64,000 nucleotides of DNA, taken from contig CM028379.1 in assembly GCA_013146195.2 (NCBI GenBank), positions 88,517,401-88,581,400 of the forward strand. The letters run 5' to 3'. The translations under genes were made by a program, and so were the position numbers. Below are positions 34,461-46,051 of this stretch, piece by piece (within the stretch, counting starts at the first letter, position 1; each line of letters opens with the position of its first letter). The notes beneath the pieces are model-generated. The model had not been told where the DNA came from. It searched no databases and was given only the letters and a program-made list of their open reading frames with translations. Source of the DNA: Codonopsis lanceolata (taxonomy: Eukaryota; Streptophyta; Magnoliopsida; Asterales; Campanulaceae).

Positions 34461-37400
34461 CTGATCCCTAGCATTTCCTTTCTGATTGAGGAAGCACAAA
34501 ACCTGGGGCTCACCGACTGACCACTCACCTAATTAACACCAGTTGTAGACATTTTCTTTTTGATCCCTAGCATTTCCTTGCATGAATTGAATTTGTCATG
34601 CAAAGACACAGACGACTATAATTAGAACTCAGAGGACTAAATGCCTCAAAGGTACAACCTTTTGTTGTCTTTTGAGTTAAATGTATAGCTAGGTGCTCAA
34701 GTAAAGAATGTAGAAGCATCTGGTATGTTTTTCTGCAAAAGTTGTGGATGTTACTCATCACTTACAAAATAAAGAAAAGAAACAAATGGATATGACCTTG
34801 ATGGTTTTCGTGATTTATAACTTGGAATACTTCTCCTCCCCACAATTTAGAAGAGAAAAAAAAAAAAGGAGAAATGGCAAGTAGTGGCAAGTGTAATGGC
34901 AAGAGTTAGTTTTTTTAGAGTGGACTGTGGAGCATATTGAGGATAGTATGATTTTTGGGTGAAGCTAAGGAATTTGGACTGTCTATGATTGGTGATTGCT
35001 ATGATTTTGGCATGATCTGTCAATGGTCAAGTTTGGCACATGCTGTGATCAGGTCTTCATTAAACTTATATGTATTTGTACAAGAAAAATTATGTAATGT
35101 AATTTCAACTACATACACTGTTTGATAGGGGTTTTGGTGTTTCAGTTAAATTAGTTTGATACTGCTTATTCCACTTTGACTGTCCAAATATGTATGTATA
35201 TCACAGTAACCTGTGCATTATATTTCATAATAAGTATATGAATGTGAATTGCAAGTGACCACCAAGATAGGACCATTTACATCAATTTTGGCGGCATGAA
35301 GCTGATAAAGAACTCAATTCAACTCCGCCTTTGTCCCAATTAATTGGGATCAGTTACATCAATCCTTCTTTGCTATTCCATTCAATTAAAGCAAGATCAT
35401 AAAAGACAAGCCATACTCACTCATATCTGTCTTTAATATTGTTGTTCATCACAGGTATAGTCTTTCCCTACCTCCAGCCTTGTTAAAGCTAATGCATAAC
35501 TCGTTAAAAATAAAGCAAAGGCCAAGCCAATGTGAGATTGAACTGATTAAAGCAGAACAAAGGTGAACATATTCAAAAGTTATTTGGGCACACCATGGTA
35601 TTCTGTGGAGATGCATCAATCAACCGGCGAAGCGGCATTAATCGATATGGGCGCTTTGGTGTTGGTTACTATACATAAGTGCTTAACTACTCCCTATAGA
35701 AGGATGATATATACGGTGGTGTATGCGAGTGCAGTGTGCACAGGTGGTGTTGTACAGTGTGCTTCATGTCTGGGAAACTGAAAGAATCTCAGAGAGTTCT
35801 ATTATACTTGGCCAAAGTAGAGAAGAAACTAGGACCCCAAAATTCCCAAACAATAAAACCTTTATTTATACCTATCAAAGATTAGGCAAGGCATAGCAAA
35901 CATCAATAACCATATTAAAACAAGTATGAATTACCCAGATTAACCCAATTCTTCCCAGCAATAAGCATTCTTATCTCAACTCCAACAAGTGTATCACACT
36001 CAAAACACCCACACAAATTCACAATGCAATGCGTAAACACTATCAACAAACAGCTTTTCCTATAATTTACAACATGAAGTTCAATCGAATCAATCGAATC
36101 AGTTGTTCATGGCATATATGTAGTAGAATACACAAAATCAAGTACACCAAGATGATGCAATTAACCTTAAATCAGTTCTGAGGCACATAATTTGCAATGA
36201 ATTTTCGAAATTTCAAAAGTTTGAAAGACAAAATTCGAATATAAGGCCCTAGTACACAGAAAATATGTAAAGATACAAGCCAAGTAATTACATGAATTAA
36301 AAGGATTATTATACGAACCTTATATCTCAATTTTGCAGAAATCCCTAATGCTTCAGGCTGTCTAATTTCTCCACACTTTATACGAACAACACAGCTAGTA
36401 CAACAACCTGCAATGAGAGCACTTCTCAGTTAGTAAATGGGTTGAGAAATACCAACAAAGCCGAGAAACAGTGTCAGAGACCGACTATGAGGTCATTACT
36501 ATCTTTATTTCCTTTAATTAAAAGACTGAAAAATCGACTATCGTCCTTCCCTTAAAAGTTCCGATAATGATTATCCATGGGTCATTCAGCAATTACAAAA
36601 TGAAAACTGAAACATATTACTCCTAATGAGTAAGAAAGACTAGCTGTCATCCTAATTGCTCCCTGACCAACCTGATGCCTAGCCTCCTTCATGGTTTCCT
36701 TGGAAGTCTGTTCGACTTTGAAAAGGATTTTTAAGTTAGATGGCGTTTATCAATTGTATTGATAGATAAGTAGGCTGCAATTGCACCTTGTGTGTGTCTG
36801 CGAAATCAAATTGGCATATTTCCTAGTACTTTTTTTGTGGCAGGTGTTAATAAGAAGCTTGAATTGATTCCAAATGCTACACAAACATGTGGTTGTTGTA
36901 AATCATTTGCAGCTGAGATGTGAATGCTGTATTCAATGTTAATGAGCTCTTCCCGAGTTTGTTTAATATGTTACTGCTGCTTATACTCTCTATGTGTTAT
37001 TATGTGAAGCTCACTTGGGATTTGTACAGTTGCACCTTATATTTAAGATAGAGAAGCAATTTTTATAGGCGTTCTTTTGGGTTTGCTGAAACATGAACGA
37101 GCTTTCTTTTGTTTTGCAAACTTACATATGTTTTGTTTTGAGTTTTTGCTCTGAATGAGTTGTCTATAGCTTGTGAAACTGGGTAAAGCACTTGTTGTCT
37201 CTATACATGAATGGTCTTTCATACAAAGGCAGGATACTAGCGGAGACATAATGGCAAGACCACCTATGAAGCCAACATCCCTTTCAATTTTCGAGCCCAG
37301 GGGGAGTGGAAGATCTTTGCTGTGTTGTGGGATACTCTGGAGTTCTCCATAATTTCAGGTTAATGAAAGATTGAGATATCAAGTTTGTCTTAAGATTCAT

Positions 37401-37805
37401 TATGTTATTGGTATGGTGCCTAACATCTTTTTCTTCTTACTGCTTCTAAGATGAAATTGCACTTGAAATTTCAAATATGCATAGTGGAACAGAGATGTCT
37501 TGCAAATTTTTGGTACAGATAATGATGATTTACACTAGACATTGTCCATCACCCCCAAATAAAAAACACAGTGGCATTCATTTGTAGGGTAAATGACCGG
37601 GTTGAAGCCTTGGGCCAATCTCTGGGGATAAATGTCATTCTAGGCAGTAGGCACTGGATGGTGTGCAGATACTGAGAATAGACAAAAGATATGCCAAGTC
37701 TAGAAAGGGGGATCTGCACTCAGTATCATGTTGAGCTCTGCAATACAAAAGTTACACCTGTTCAAATCAAATGGATGTTGAGGGCTGTTTATCGATTGCA
37801 AGTTT
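34461..37805. other. CACTA interior, mostly unassigned
   Basis: At 35262-35300 a plus-strand reading DRTIYINFGGMKL resembles the start of the malectin-like domain of LRR-VIII kinases, which would extend the captured gene, but the support is weak. A possible exon at about 37225-37358 (ending CAG before GTTAATG) is not identifiable. The rest is AT-rich and non-coding. Confidence 0.35.
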
Positions 37806-38203
37806 GGGCAACGTAGGAGTGCTGTTCGTGGTGGACAGATTGAAGAAGATGAGAGATCTGAAGAAGAATCTGAAGTGGAGTCGGAGGATGAATCTGATAA
37901 GAAGAAAGGAACCCAAGGTATCATTGAGATTGACAACCCTAATTTGGTTAAGGCAAAGACATTGAAAGCTAGATATGTTGATATGGACAAAACAACTGAA
38001 CTTTCAAGACGTGAAAGAGAAGAGATAGAGAAACAGAAAGCTCATGAAAAGTATATGAAGTTGCAGGAGCAGGGAAAAACAGATCAAGCGAAGAAAGATT
38101 TAGAGCACTTGGCCCTTATACGACAACAGAGGCGTAGAGGTCGCTAAAAACGAAGAAGAAAAAGGCTGCCAAAGAACAAAAAAAGGTTGAAGCTCGCAAA
38201 TAG
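37806..38203 (+). pseudogene. Captured 3' part of a 28-kDa heat- and acid-stable phosphoprotein gene
   Basis: The frame reads GQRRSAVRGGQIEEDERSEE, then an acidic Glu/Ser stretch, GIIEIDNPNLVKAKTLKARY, TTELSRREREEIEKQKAHEK and YMKLQEQGKTDQAKKDLEHL. This is the conserved C-terminal half of the PP28/PDAP1 family (casein-kinase substrate phosphoprotein), present as one highly conserved gene in most plants. Near 38130 the frame shifts after LIRQQR. The expected Lys/Glu-rich tail is still visible in another frame up to TAG at 38201-38203. The N-terminal exon is missing. No intron is visible in the retained part. The fragment lies inside the CACTA element and is broken, so it is a captured pseudogene. 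Confidence 0.88.
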
Positions 38204-40639
38204 GTGTGAAAGGCTACCTGAAAATTGTAAATTTACAATATTCCTCAACATTGTAAATTTTTTGGTCCCAAGCTACTCTATTTATCTTCAAAAGTGTGAT
38301 CTCTCTTTACAACCAAAAATGTATATATCTATTGTTCAGCTGAGCACTGGATACCTAATCACCTTATAGAAAATAACAAATAATCAGAGATACATATTAT
38401 ACCTTTGTACAAACGTCACCAAGCATTCATATCGCAATTTACCCTATAATACTCATTAATTTACTCATTACTCCAATAACACCCTTTATGCCGCCATTTG
38501 ACTAATTGCAACAGATAGACCGCATGGTACGATATACACATATGGAATGCATATCTTAACCTTATAATCTCATTTCATTTTCACAATGACACCAATAATT
38601 ATGCAGCCTACGAGATCCACACTCTAAGTCTAAGGTCATTTGCCAGGGGTTAATGATATCCACACTCAATAAAGGAAGCAAAGATCTGCAACAAAGATCT
38701 TCATGGAGATATATTTAATCATAGAAGGTCTATTTTCTGGAGTCTCAAAAAATAACTAAATGCCAAGGAATTTTGCAGGCTCAAGTGAAGAGACAAAAAG
38801 TTCTTTATGCACATTCAACTTACCAATGGATACCCAATCACTTCATACAGAACAACAAATAATCATATATGTACATATTACACCTTCATACAAGTGTTAC
38901 CAGTACTATACCAGGACTTAACGTCACTTGTCGATTTACCTATCACTCCAATAATATCTAATATCATCCAAGCACTGAATAAGTCATCATGATTAAAGAA
39001 TAGTCAGATGATCAGTTATTACATTTGTCCACCTCCAATCGAGGCATCACTGTAACTATTTCAAAACTTCCAAGTTTTTTTATGTTGATTCATACAGCAT
39101 ATGCAACATGCTCCTATGTTTCAATTCACCATGCATGCTGCCAGGAAGAACCTATTCCAAACTTCATGAAGACTTAACATTTTAAATCACCCAATGCATA
39201 CTTGAGCTTTTGGTTGCAGTAACTCGGTAGGTTGTTTTGACAAAACGAAGTTACTACACATGAAGGGGTTGACATGGATAAGAACGCGATTCAAAAAGTT
39301 ACCTCGCTATAGAGATCCAAATTGAGTTGGATCTATTTTACTAAGATTGCTAGCACTCATTAGAAACCTAAAAAGGGTTCCAAAATGTCCAAGTATGGAC
39401 AATAAACGACTACATTACGACCCGTCGAAAACAGAAATTTGCACGACAAAAAGCAGTGAAGATCATGAATATTCTGAGATAAAGATTAAAACATAATTCA
39501 AAAACAAGCATATGAACTGTAAGCTAAAGTTCAAATACCAATATAATATTACAACTTGTTCACAAGACAAAAGATGGTTGGTAGGTTGAATGAAATTAAA
39601 AGACTCAGTCGCAGCGAGTTCCTAAGTCTAGCAAAGGCCTTGGTTAACCTCGGAATGGTAGACGTTTTGGGAATGCTCATTATAGTTAAAGAATAGCCGA
39701 TGTTTTTTATTTGTACAATTACTAGTGTGTTGATCCAAGGAGAGCGCAACCAGCGAGGCTATTTTTCAAGGCCGCTTTCTTTGTCTTTGCTCTTGCTTTA
39801 TTTCTTTTTATTGCTCTTTAATTTTGTCCCGTTTAGGAGTATTTCCTTGGTCGTAACATTATGGTCATGACTCATTAGTTTGTAGCATACCTGATAAGTG
39901 CAAATCTTATGCACATTTAGTACCTGGTTTCTCAACAGTAAAGCGATGCTTGGATTGCTCGGACTCATTAAAGATCACTTGGGAAAGTGGGTACATAAAT
40001 GGGTTTCGTGAGCACATTGCTATACTTCTTCGGTGAATTGCAGAACTATGGGCAATATATATGGAGGGGTTTGATGGTTGTATCTACAACTACTTCTTCC
40101 TCTCATGTACTTCACCCCTAGTCCCTAGGATGCCAAGTCCCAATCTGCTAAAGACTATTAGAGTAGCAATTCACCTTGAAGCGTTGTACTTTTTTCTTTT
40201 ACTTTTATTTGTTATCTTTATGCTTTCGGCCCTCTCACGTACCACCAAAAAAAATCAAAAACAAAAGAGAAGCAAATTGAATATTATGAATCATATGTTT
40301 TTTACAATTGATGATTCAAATAAGTCTCAAGTCTACCACACCTTCTCTCCCAACAGGACATACATGTGTGTTAGAATATTAGATAAGAGTGCTGAATATA
40401 AATTACAAACAAATATTATCTAATATACTAACAAACCTTATCTAATATTATCTAGATAAAGGTTTTTATCGTAGGAATCAACCACAAAATTAAGATTAAG
40501 AAGCAATCACAAACACAAGCCCAAAATTGTCATGAAACCTATGACTAGCTAAAATTTTCCATACTCTTGCAGGTATAAAAATTTCTAATTTACATATTTA
40601 CACCCCCAAACCCCCCAAATCATAACTTTCATCAGTTGC
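38204..40639. other. CACTA interior without a gene
   Basis: AT-rich. Two diverged copies of a block of about 140 bp lie at about 38345-38480 and 38825-38965 (shared GGATACCYAATCAC and AACAAATAATCA). The 120-codon ORF at 40061-40423 shows no domain. Confidence 0.5.
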
Positions 40640-40945
40640 TCATTAAACCACCCACCTACATTCCACATAGCTGAAAGAATGGAACTTTATAATTGTAATT
40701 CTCACAAAGCTGTACATAGGAGGAGAGAATACCTTGTTTGGAGGAAGTGAAATCGTTACAGATGACCAAACTCCTTTGAAGTCCGAGAGTGAGGATGACG
40801 ACTTGTGTTGTGGCGCTGGAAGAAGGCGAAAGAAAGAGGCCGAAGGAGACCAGCAGAGAGGTCTGCGCACAGAGAGAAAAACTGTTGGGTGAAATTGGGG
40901 GTTTTAATTAATTTAGGCTAGGTTTAGGTTTTTCTATTATATAGG
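40640..40945 (-). promoter_or_regulatory. CACTA promoter and first exon
   Basis: On the minus strand a TATA-like CCTATATAATAG near 40945 is followed by a CT-rich leader and a possible ATG at 40870 (MRRPLCWSPSASFFRLLPAP). A splice donor (CAAACAAGGTATTCTC) lies near 40735. Its place near the right end fits the single promoter of a CACTA element that drives the TnpA-like gene 9 kb away. Confidence 0.5.
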
Positions 40946-41084
40946 TATTGCAATTTAACAAAATAAAAATCTAAAATTGTTATAAAAATGTTGTAATTTA
41001 GGCGCCATATGTTCCCTCCATTTTCCCCCAAAAAAAAAAACGTGATTAAAATGGGTTTCAGGTTAGCAATAAGACGTACACTTT

Positions 41085-41350
41085 TTAGTTTGCAACAGAA
41101 CTTGAAACATAATCTTGAAACAGAATTATATCAGTTGCAAGATTTGTTTCTAATTGGGCGGCATAGTTCCCTCCAATCTTTCCCACCAAAAATATTGCAA
41201 CCGAAGTAGTTTCCGTTGCGGTGTCGGATTAAAAATTGCAACTAAAGTAGTTTCCGTTGCGGTGTCCGTTAAAAAATTAAATAACATGTTGGATTTCGTA
41301 GCTTGCCTTTCAAATTGCAACCGATTTCAATTCGGTTGCGAATTTCCGTT
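41085..41350. repeat. Right subterminal repeats of the CACTA element
   Basis: Motifs TTGCAACCGAAGTAGTTTCC, TTTCCGTTGCGGTGTC and GTTGCGAATTTCCGTTGC recur in both directions and match the core motif of the left end. Confidence 0.85.
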
Positions 41351-41479
41351 GCTGTTGCCCTGTTTTCTTGTAGTGTTCCACCCTCCCTTGTTTAGGGGAG
41401 GACGAAATCAAAAGTGCGAGAGGAGTGCTGTCTATGATAGCGCATTGGAATGCGCATCGGTTGCCTTTAGTGGATTTTT

Positions 41480-41830
41480 GATCCAATATGGGAACTTTGG
41501 GTTTCTCGCATCAAGTTATCCCTTTTTTAAGGGATACCAGGATATGAGAATGCATTACCCTTTCATTCTCATTTTCCCTTTTTTAGGGGAAAACGGAAAA
41601 GTGCAAAAATGGATATTGCGACATCCCCACTATGGATTTTATTAAAAATAGTCTTATGGCCTGTTTCGGATCACTATGGGAGCTTTGGGTTTCCCGCATC
41701 AAGTTATCCCTTGTTTAGGGGATACCAGGATATGGGAATACATCACCCTTCCATTTTCATTTTCCCTTTTTTAGGGGAAAACGGAAAAGTGCAAAGAAGG
41801 AGTGTTGCGAGGCCCCACTGGATCCAAAAA
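41480..41830. repeat. LTR tandem duplication with hairpins, 189-bp period
   Basis: Each copy holds ATCCCTTnnnnAAGGGAT-type and TTTTCCC-TTTTTT-GGGGAAAA inverted repeats between GGGAGCTTTGGGTTTC-like and AACGGAAAAGTGCAAA sequences. The copies differ by several percent. Confidence 0.85.
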
Positions 41831-42754
41831 GTTTTAGAGTCGCCATCTTTATTTTAAGGCAAAAATAAAGCAAAAACAGAAAAAAGAAAAGAAAACCAGA
41901 GATAGAAAACGGGTTCGGAGACTATGTTACGAGTTGGGAAGGTGCTAGGCACCCAACTCGCCCTTTCGGTCTCAAAATAGTTTTTGGCTAAAGTATGCTT
42001 ATTGTTATATTTATTTAGCAAATAAACAAAGCATTAAGCGATAGGAAAATAAAACAAATACATCCGTGGCTACATTATTTATGGACTTGCAGCCATTTCC
42101 TTACAATAATTACAAATGTATTTAAAAATATTTGGTCATTATAACGGCTCTTTTACATAATATTTCCTATTCTAATCCGGGCAGCACAACGGCTTATATT
42201 GACTACATTGGGTCGGATTTAAATAACAACTTTAAATAATAAATAAATGAACAAGTGAATAAAACGCCTTTAAACGCTATTACCTTTTAGAGCGGCAGGG
42301 TGCTCGCTTTGTCCTTCAGGGAGAGGGAGTCTTTTTTTTTTTTTTTGTTATGTGGTTATTGTTTTGATTTGGGCAGAGTGACTGCTTATTTTGGATGACT
42401 TTGGCTTGTTCACTCGGGCAGAGTGACAACTTATTTCAGAAGGTTTTGACCTTTTTGTTTGGGCGGAATAACGACTTAATTTTTGTGTATTTCAGCTCAC
42501 TACTCGGGCAGAGTAACGACTTACTTTAAGGATTTTGGGTCGGGGAGGTGGGGTGGATACCTAACTACTAGGCTAGGGATCACTTATAACCGGTGGATTT
42601 TTATTTTGGCGGAGTTTGGACGGGGTTTGGAAGCTTTAGTGGGCTACACACATCTATCTCGCACCTCCCGCTATTATTGGCGTCGAAGGAACGCAGAGAG
42701 AATTCCTCAACGTTTCTGTCAGATAATTTCTGAACACTGAAATGGGGAGCCCAG

Positions 42755-42768
42755 CATTCGTATTTATA
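42755..42768 (-). promoter_or_regulatory. TATA box of the element 2 LTR
   Basis: The minus strand reads CACCTATAAATACG about 360 bases inside the LTR start. The corresponding place in element 1 is decayed to CTACAAATACAG. Confidence 0.5.
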
Positions 42769-43174
42769 GGTGGGACGAGGGAGTCATCGGAAATTAAGCG
42801 AATTCTTCAGTTGTCTTCGTCAACTTGTATGCCCGCCTTCGCGAAATGCACAATGCGTTAAATCTGAGAGGCTACATTACCCCTTTGGCGCCGACTTATC
42901 CCTTTCTTGGCTCGGCGCCCAACATGCCTTTTGGCCGCGCTAAGCTCCTGTTCAACTTTCAATTTTGACACTTTCACCCCTCGCGATTCACTGTTTTGCG
43001 CATCCTGTTTTGCCTTTTGCATTTTCGACTCCTGCAACTTGACAGTTGTTAATTTTGAACAGTTCTTGATATCACATGCCAGAGTCACATACCAGGGGTA
43101 CGAAATTGGGGTGTCGACATACACGTCTAAACTTATGTTGTTTTGGACTGCCCAAACTTTCTCCCAATTCCAGC

Positions 43175-43285
43175 CATTCCCACACACAAAAGCTGCCCAA
43201 AGCACTTGCCAAACCCACGTCTATTCTTCCTTCAAGACAGCCCACGTTTTGGATACTATGCTACCCAAAAAAACTGCCACCTTAA
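43175..43285. repeat. Dispersed direct duplicate, copy 1
   Basis: Nearly identical to 44360-44466, in the same direction, about 1.18 kb apart. It contains AAAGCTGCCCAAAGCACTTG and ACGTCTATTCTTCCTTCAAG. The two copies bracket the SIZ1-like exon. Confidence 0.88.
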
Positions 43286-43551
43286 GCTTGGGAGATTACA
43301 CCCTAAAGGAACGATAATGAGAAATAACATTGCCCCAACATGGCAGATGATTATTAAAATGGCATGCACAACACAATACAACTTAACAGTTCCTGCATAT
43401 GGGACTATGACAAAGGCAAAAAGAAAAAGAGAAGGTGAGCCCTGAAATTGTTCACTTTACAAGTAATAAAGAAAGAACATTTTCCAGAGGATTCTGAACA
43501 GTTAATACCCAAAGAGAAACAGAGAGCGGGATTTAGAAGAATTGCAGCAAC

Positions 43552-43705
43552 CTTTATCATTGGATCGGCTTGTAATGTACTTCTGCAAGGGCAGCGAATT
43601 TTCTCCATTAGGTAAGTATCTTCAACTTCCTCCTTCAACTTCGTATTAGTACTGTCTGAGACACCTTGACCTTTTGATGCTAAGTCAGTTGCACCAGACA
43701 CCTGC
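43552..43705 (-). pseudogene. SIZ1-like SUMO E3 ligase exon fragment
   Basis: On the minus strand the exon reads VSGATDLASKGQGVSDSTNT, KLKEEVEDTYLMEKIRCPC and RSTLQADPMIK. This matches the region between the SAP domain and the PHD finger of plant SIZ1, including the first PHD cysteines (CxC). An acceptor-like ATGCAG precedes it and a donor GTTGCTG follows directly, so it is an intron-containing genomic piece, not a processed copy. The next PHD exon and the other domains were not found within the window. It lies just outside the LTR of element 2 and may be a transposon-captured fragment or a relic of a host gene. Confidence 0.72.
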
Positions 43706-45689
43706 ATTTTTATGCGAAAACAACAGAAGTCGATGCATATCTATTAGTTTAAGGCGACCAAGAGAAATGATTTTAATAACCTTATACAGATATGCATAAA
43801 CCATTAGCAAAACTTGTATGCCACTGTTACACATCCCTACTACCAAACAGAAGGGAGATTGCAACTGTGGTGTTTGAGTTAAACTCCTTTAACTTATTTC
43901 TCATGTCTCGTTTTTGTTGCACTCTTGGCGTCATAGCAGCCCCAAACTTGTTACCACCCATTGTTTTTGTTCTACACCCACAACCTTCTTTAAAAACAAC
44001 CTTTTTTTTTGTCTTTCAAATCAGTACCAATCTTGCTGCCCTCCCACGCTATTCTGAACTTTAAATGCTCAGCATCTATCTCGTGTGAATAGGCAGTCCC
44101 AAGCTTCATGTCTTCGGATGAAACACCTACAACCCATAAACTATTGCTGAATTTCTCCACTTTACTCTTACTGTCCTTTGTACGATTTTTCTTTTGAACA
44201 GCCCCACATTTAGTGCCTCCGTTCAAAACAGCCTTGTCCTCGTTCAGTTTGACCCGAAACCTTATTTCTTCTTTCACAAGCTTGCGGTTTTCCCTTAAAA
44301 CAGTCCCATCATTGTCAATCAATATAATAAGATGTTTCCTAACAGCAGTGTCCAGCAATTCCCACGTACAAAAGCTGCCCAAAGCACTTGTCAAACCCAC
44401 GTCTATTCTTCCTTCAAGACAGCCCACGTTTTGGATACTATGCTACCCAAAAAAACTGCCACCTTAATCAAGCAACAACCTGCCCACAAACAGTCCAAAT
44501 CCCGCACACAGCCCACGCCTCTTACCCCATATACTCGTGCCTTCCCTGTCTATACTTGTGTCTTCTTGTAGCCCGTAGCTAACGCGTCCAACCCCGGTTG
44601 CAGCCCACTTCGTCCAACCCTTATCCGTTCCTTCGATAACCTTGGCAGTCCCATGCGTATCAGAAACACAAAAACTTTATCACTGATTTGTGGTATGCCA
44701 GAAAGGTAAAATAATAATAGAATATTATAGCTTCAGGCCATAGCAAGGCGACCTTGCCTTCAGGCCAGGGAAGACCCTTACATGTCAACTAACAGGCTAT
44801 ACTGAACACAAGGCACATTAACTGGAAAGTTTGGAATTCTGCATCAAATAAAATGTTTATAAGAATCAGTGTAAGGAGGTGAATTTTTCTAATCTAACTC
44901 ATTCATAGACTAATGAAATGTAGTATAGGCATAAATACGCAGCATGCATACTAGAGTAGTTTTTAGAATAAACATTAAATCGGTACAAAACATTTAAAGC
45001 AATAAAATGATTGTATTCCCTCATGATTCCATCCGATTTTCATTACAATTTCTTCAACAAAAATAACAAAAGACGAGTACCTGATGCGGTCCTCATGTGA
45101 ATAAAAATTAACATTATTTGACAAAATATGACTGGAAAAATGAAGCTCTAATCTGTAATATTGAATGAAACAATACTGAGGAGATAGAGTACTTATCACC
45201 GACACCAGGACAAATTTTCCTGTAGATGGAAAAGGTGGTCGGTATAACAGCTGCAAGTGCAAGAACAAGATGTTCCGAACTGCTTGTTTGAACTCATGTG
45301 TTAACAGTTTGGCTATGGAAATACTACCTGGAACAAATATGTTGATGATTTGGGAGATGAGCACCTAACAAAAATTACAAAACTACCATTTCCATTGTTG
45401 TTGTTACCATATTCATTTCCATTGTTGTTGTTGCCATTTCTATTTTCGTTGTTGTTGTTTCCATTTCCGTTGTTTTTGTTGTTAATTCCATCTCCAGTGT
45501 TATGTTCTATTATTTGATTGGAAATGCTTTGGTTGTTTATGATGTAACAAGAGATATTCTCTTCACCAGTTTCTTCAAGAATTAATTATGATTTCTTTGA
45601 AACATTTTCTATTAATTTACAATTGGAGTTTAGATTTAGTGTTGTTTGTTTATTTTCTTTTGATTACAATTTATTAATTTATGTATTAG
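43706..45689. other. Unassigned sequence with a dispersed duplicate and simple repeats
   Basis: A 145-codon minus-strand ORF at 43990-44427 (Lys/Glu-rich, contains LIILIDNDGTVLRENRKLVK) has no recognised domain. Copy 2 of the duplicate is at 44360-44466. At 45387-45480 there is a CCATTTCCATTGTTGTTGTT simple repeat that would encode an Asn/Gly-rich tract on the minus strand. Confidence 0.4.
44360..44466. repeat. Dispersed direct duplicate, copy 2
   Basis: Second copy of 43175-43285, with only a few substitutions. Confidence 0.88.
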
Positions 45690-46051
45690 GCCGATGCAAT
45701 AGTATCTCTCAAGGGTTAAGTAAATTCAGACTACTTTGTTGCCAAGGGAATTATCTCTGGTATCGATCCAAAAACACAAGTCGGAGGTGCTGAGTTAGGT
45801 CGTAATTGGTGTGAAGTATCCATTCAAGTTCCCGTGGAATGGAACGAAGAGTTAATTAGACCATATGGATTTTTTGCAACAATTGGAGATGCGATTGGAG
45901 CACCTATAGCTTGGCGTTTCTCATTGGTATGTTGGTATTACTTAAGTTCATTTATCATATTCAAATTCATGCGTGTGTATGTATTTTTTTACTTCTACTA
46001 ATTTAAATTTACATATTTGTAGGTAACACCATTGGATTTTGATTCAAGTTA
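45690..46051 (+). pseudogene. Last two exons of a CACTA-associated gene (DUF8039-like)
   Basis: After an acceptor (TATGTATTAG) one exon contains a stop and then DYFVAKGIISGIDPKTQVGG, AELGRNWCEVSIQVPVEW and LIRPYGFFATIGDAIGAPIA. A donor GTATG follows near 45927. A second acceptor (TTTGTAG) leads to TPLDFDSS and a stop near 46050. The pattern (a small domain ending in a PYG...IGDA...IAW motif) is the C-terminal domain seen in accessory proteins of plant En/Spm elements. The in-frame stop near its start makes it a pseudogene. The family name is from memory and less certain than the CACTA assignment. Confidence 0.6.

Larger units (their letters stand above)
29526..41375 (-). mobile_element. CACTA (En/Spm) transposon carrying host-gene fragments
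   Basis: The ends are CACTACAAGAAAACAGGGCA and its inverse, continuing into a shared CAACAGCAACGGAA, about 30 bases in all. TTC lies on both sides (29523-29525 and 41376-41378), the 3-bp duplication typical of CACTA. Subterminal repeats fill both ends. The resident TnpA-like gene and the promoter read on the minus strand, so the 5' end is at the right. No TNP2 transposase is recognisable, so movement would need a partner element. The interior holds LRR receptor-kinase and PP28-like fragments. Confidence 0.92.
21219..43119 (-). mobile_element. Tat/Ogre-like Ty3/gypsy element (element 2), interrupted by CACTA
   Basis: On the minus strand the order is LTR (43119-29437), primer site, leader, gag, zinc knuckle, protease, G-patch, RT, RNase H and integrase. 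The domain order (integrase last, G-patch after protease) and the TGGCGACTCC primer site indicate the Tat/Ogre lineage. The 3' end and 3' LTR are lost in or beyond the gap. A CACTA transposon of 11,850 bp lies in the LTR. Without it, the LTR is about 1.83 kb. Confidence 0.88.
29437..43119 (-). repeat. 5' LTR of element 2, split by CACTA
   Basis: The LTR's own sequence is 29437-29525 plus 41379-43119. On the plus strand it starts TGTGGGCTCCCG and ends GGGGTGTCGACA. The first part is very GC-rich. A tandem duplication with a 189-bp period lies at 41480-41830. Short tandem units around GGGCAGAGTGACTGCTTATTT lie at 42370-42530. The match to the LTR at 13529-15363 fixes its limits. Confidence 0.82.

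Noticed and set aside
40061..40423. 120-codon plus-strand ORF in the CACTA interior
   Set aside because: It has a hydrophobic stretch but no domain, no splice context and low-complexity flanks.
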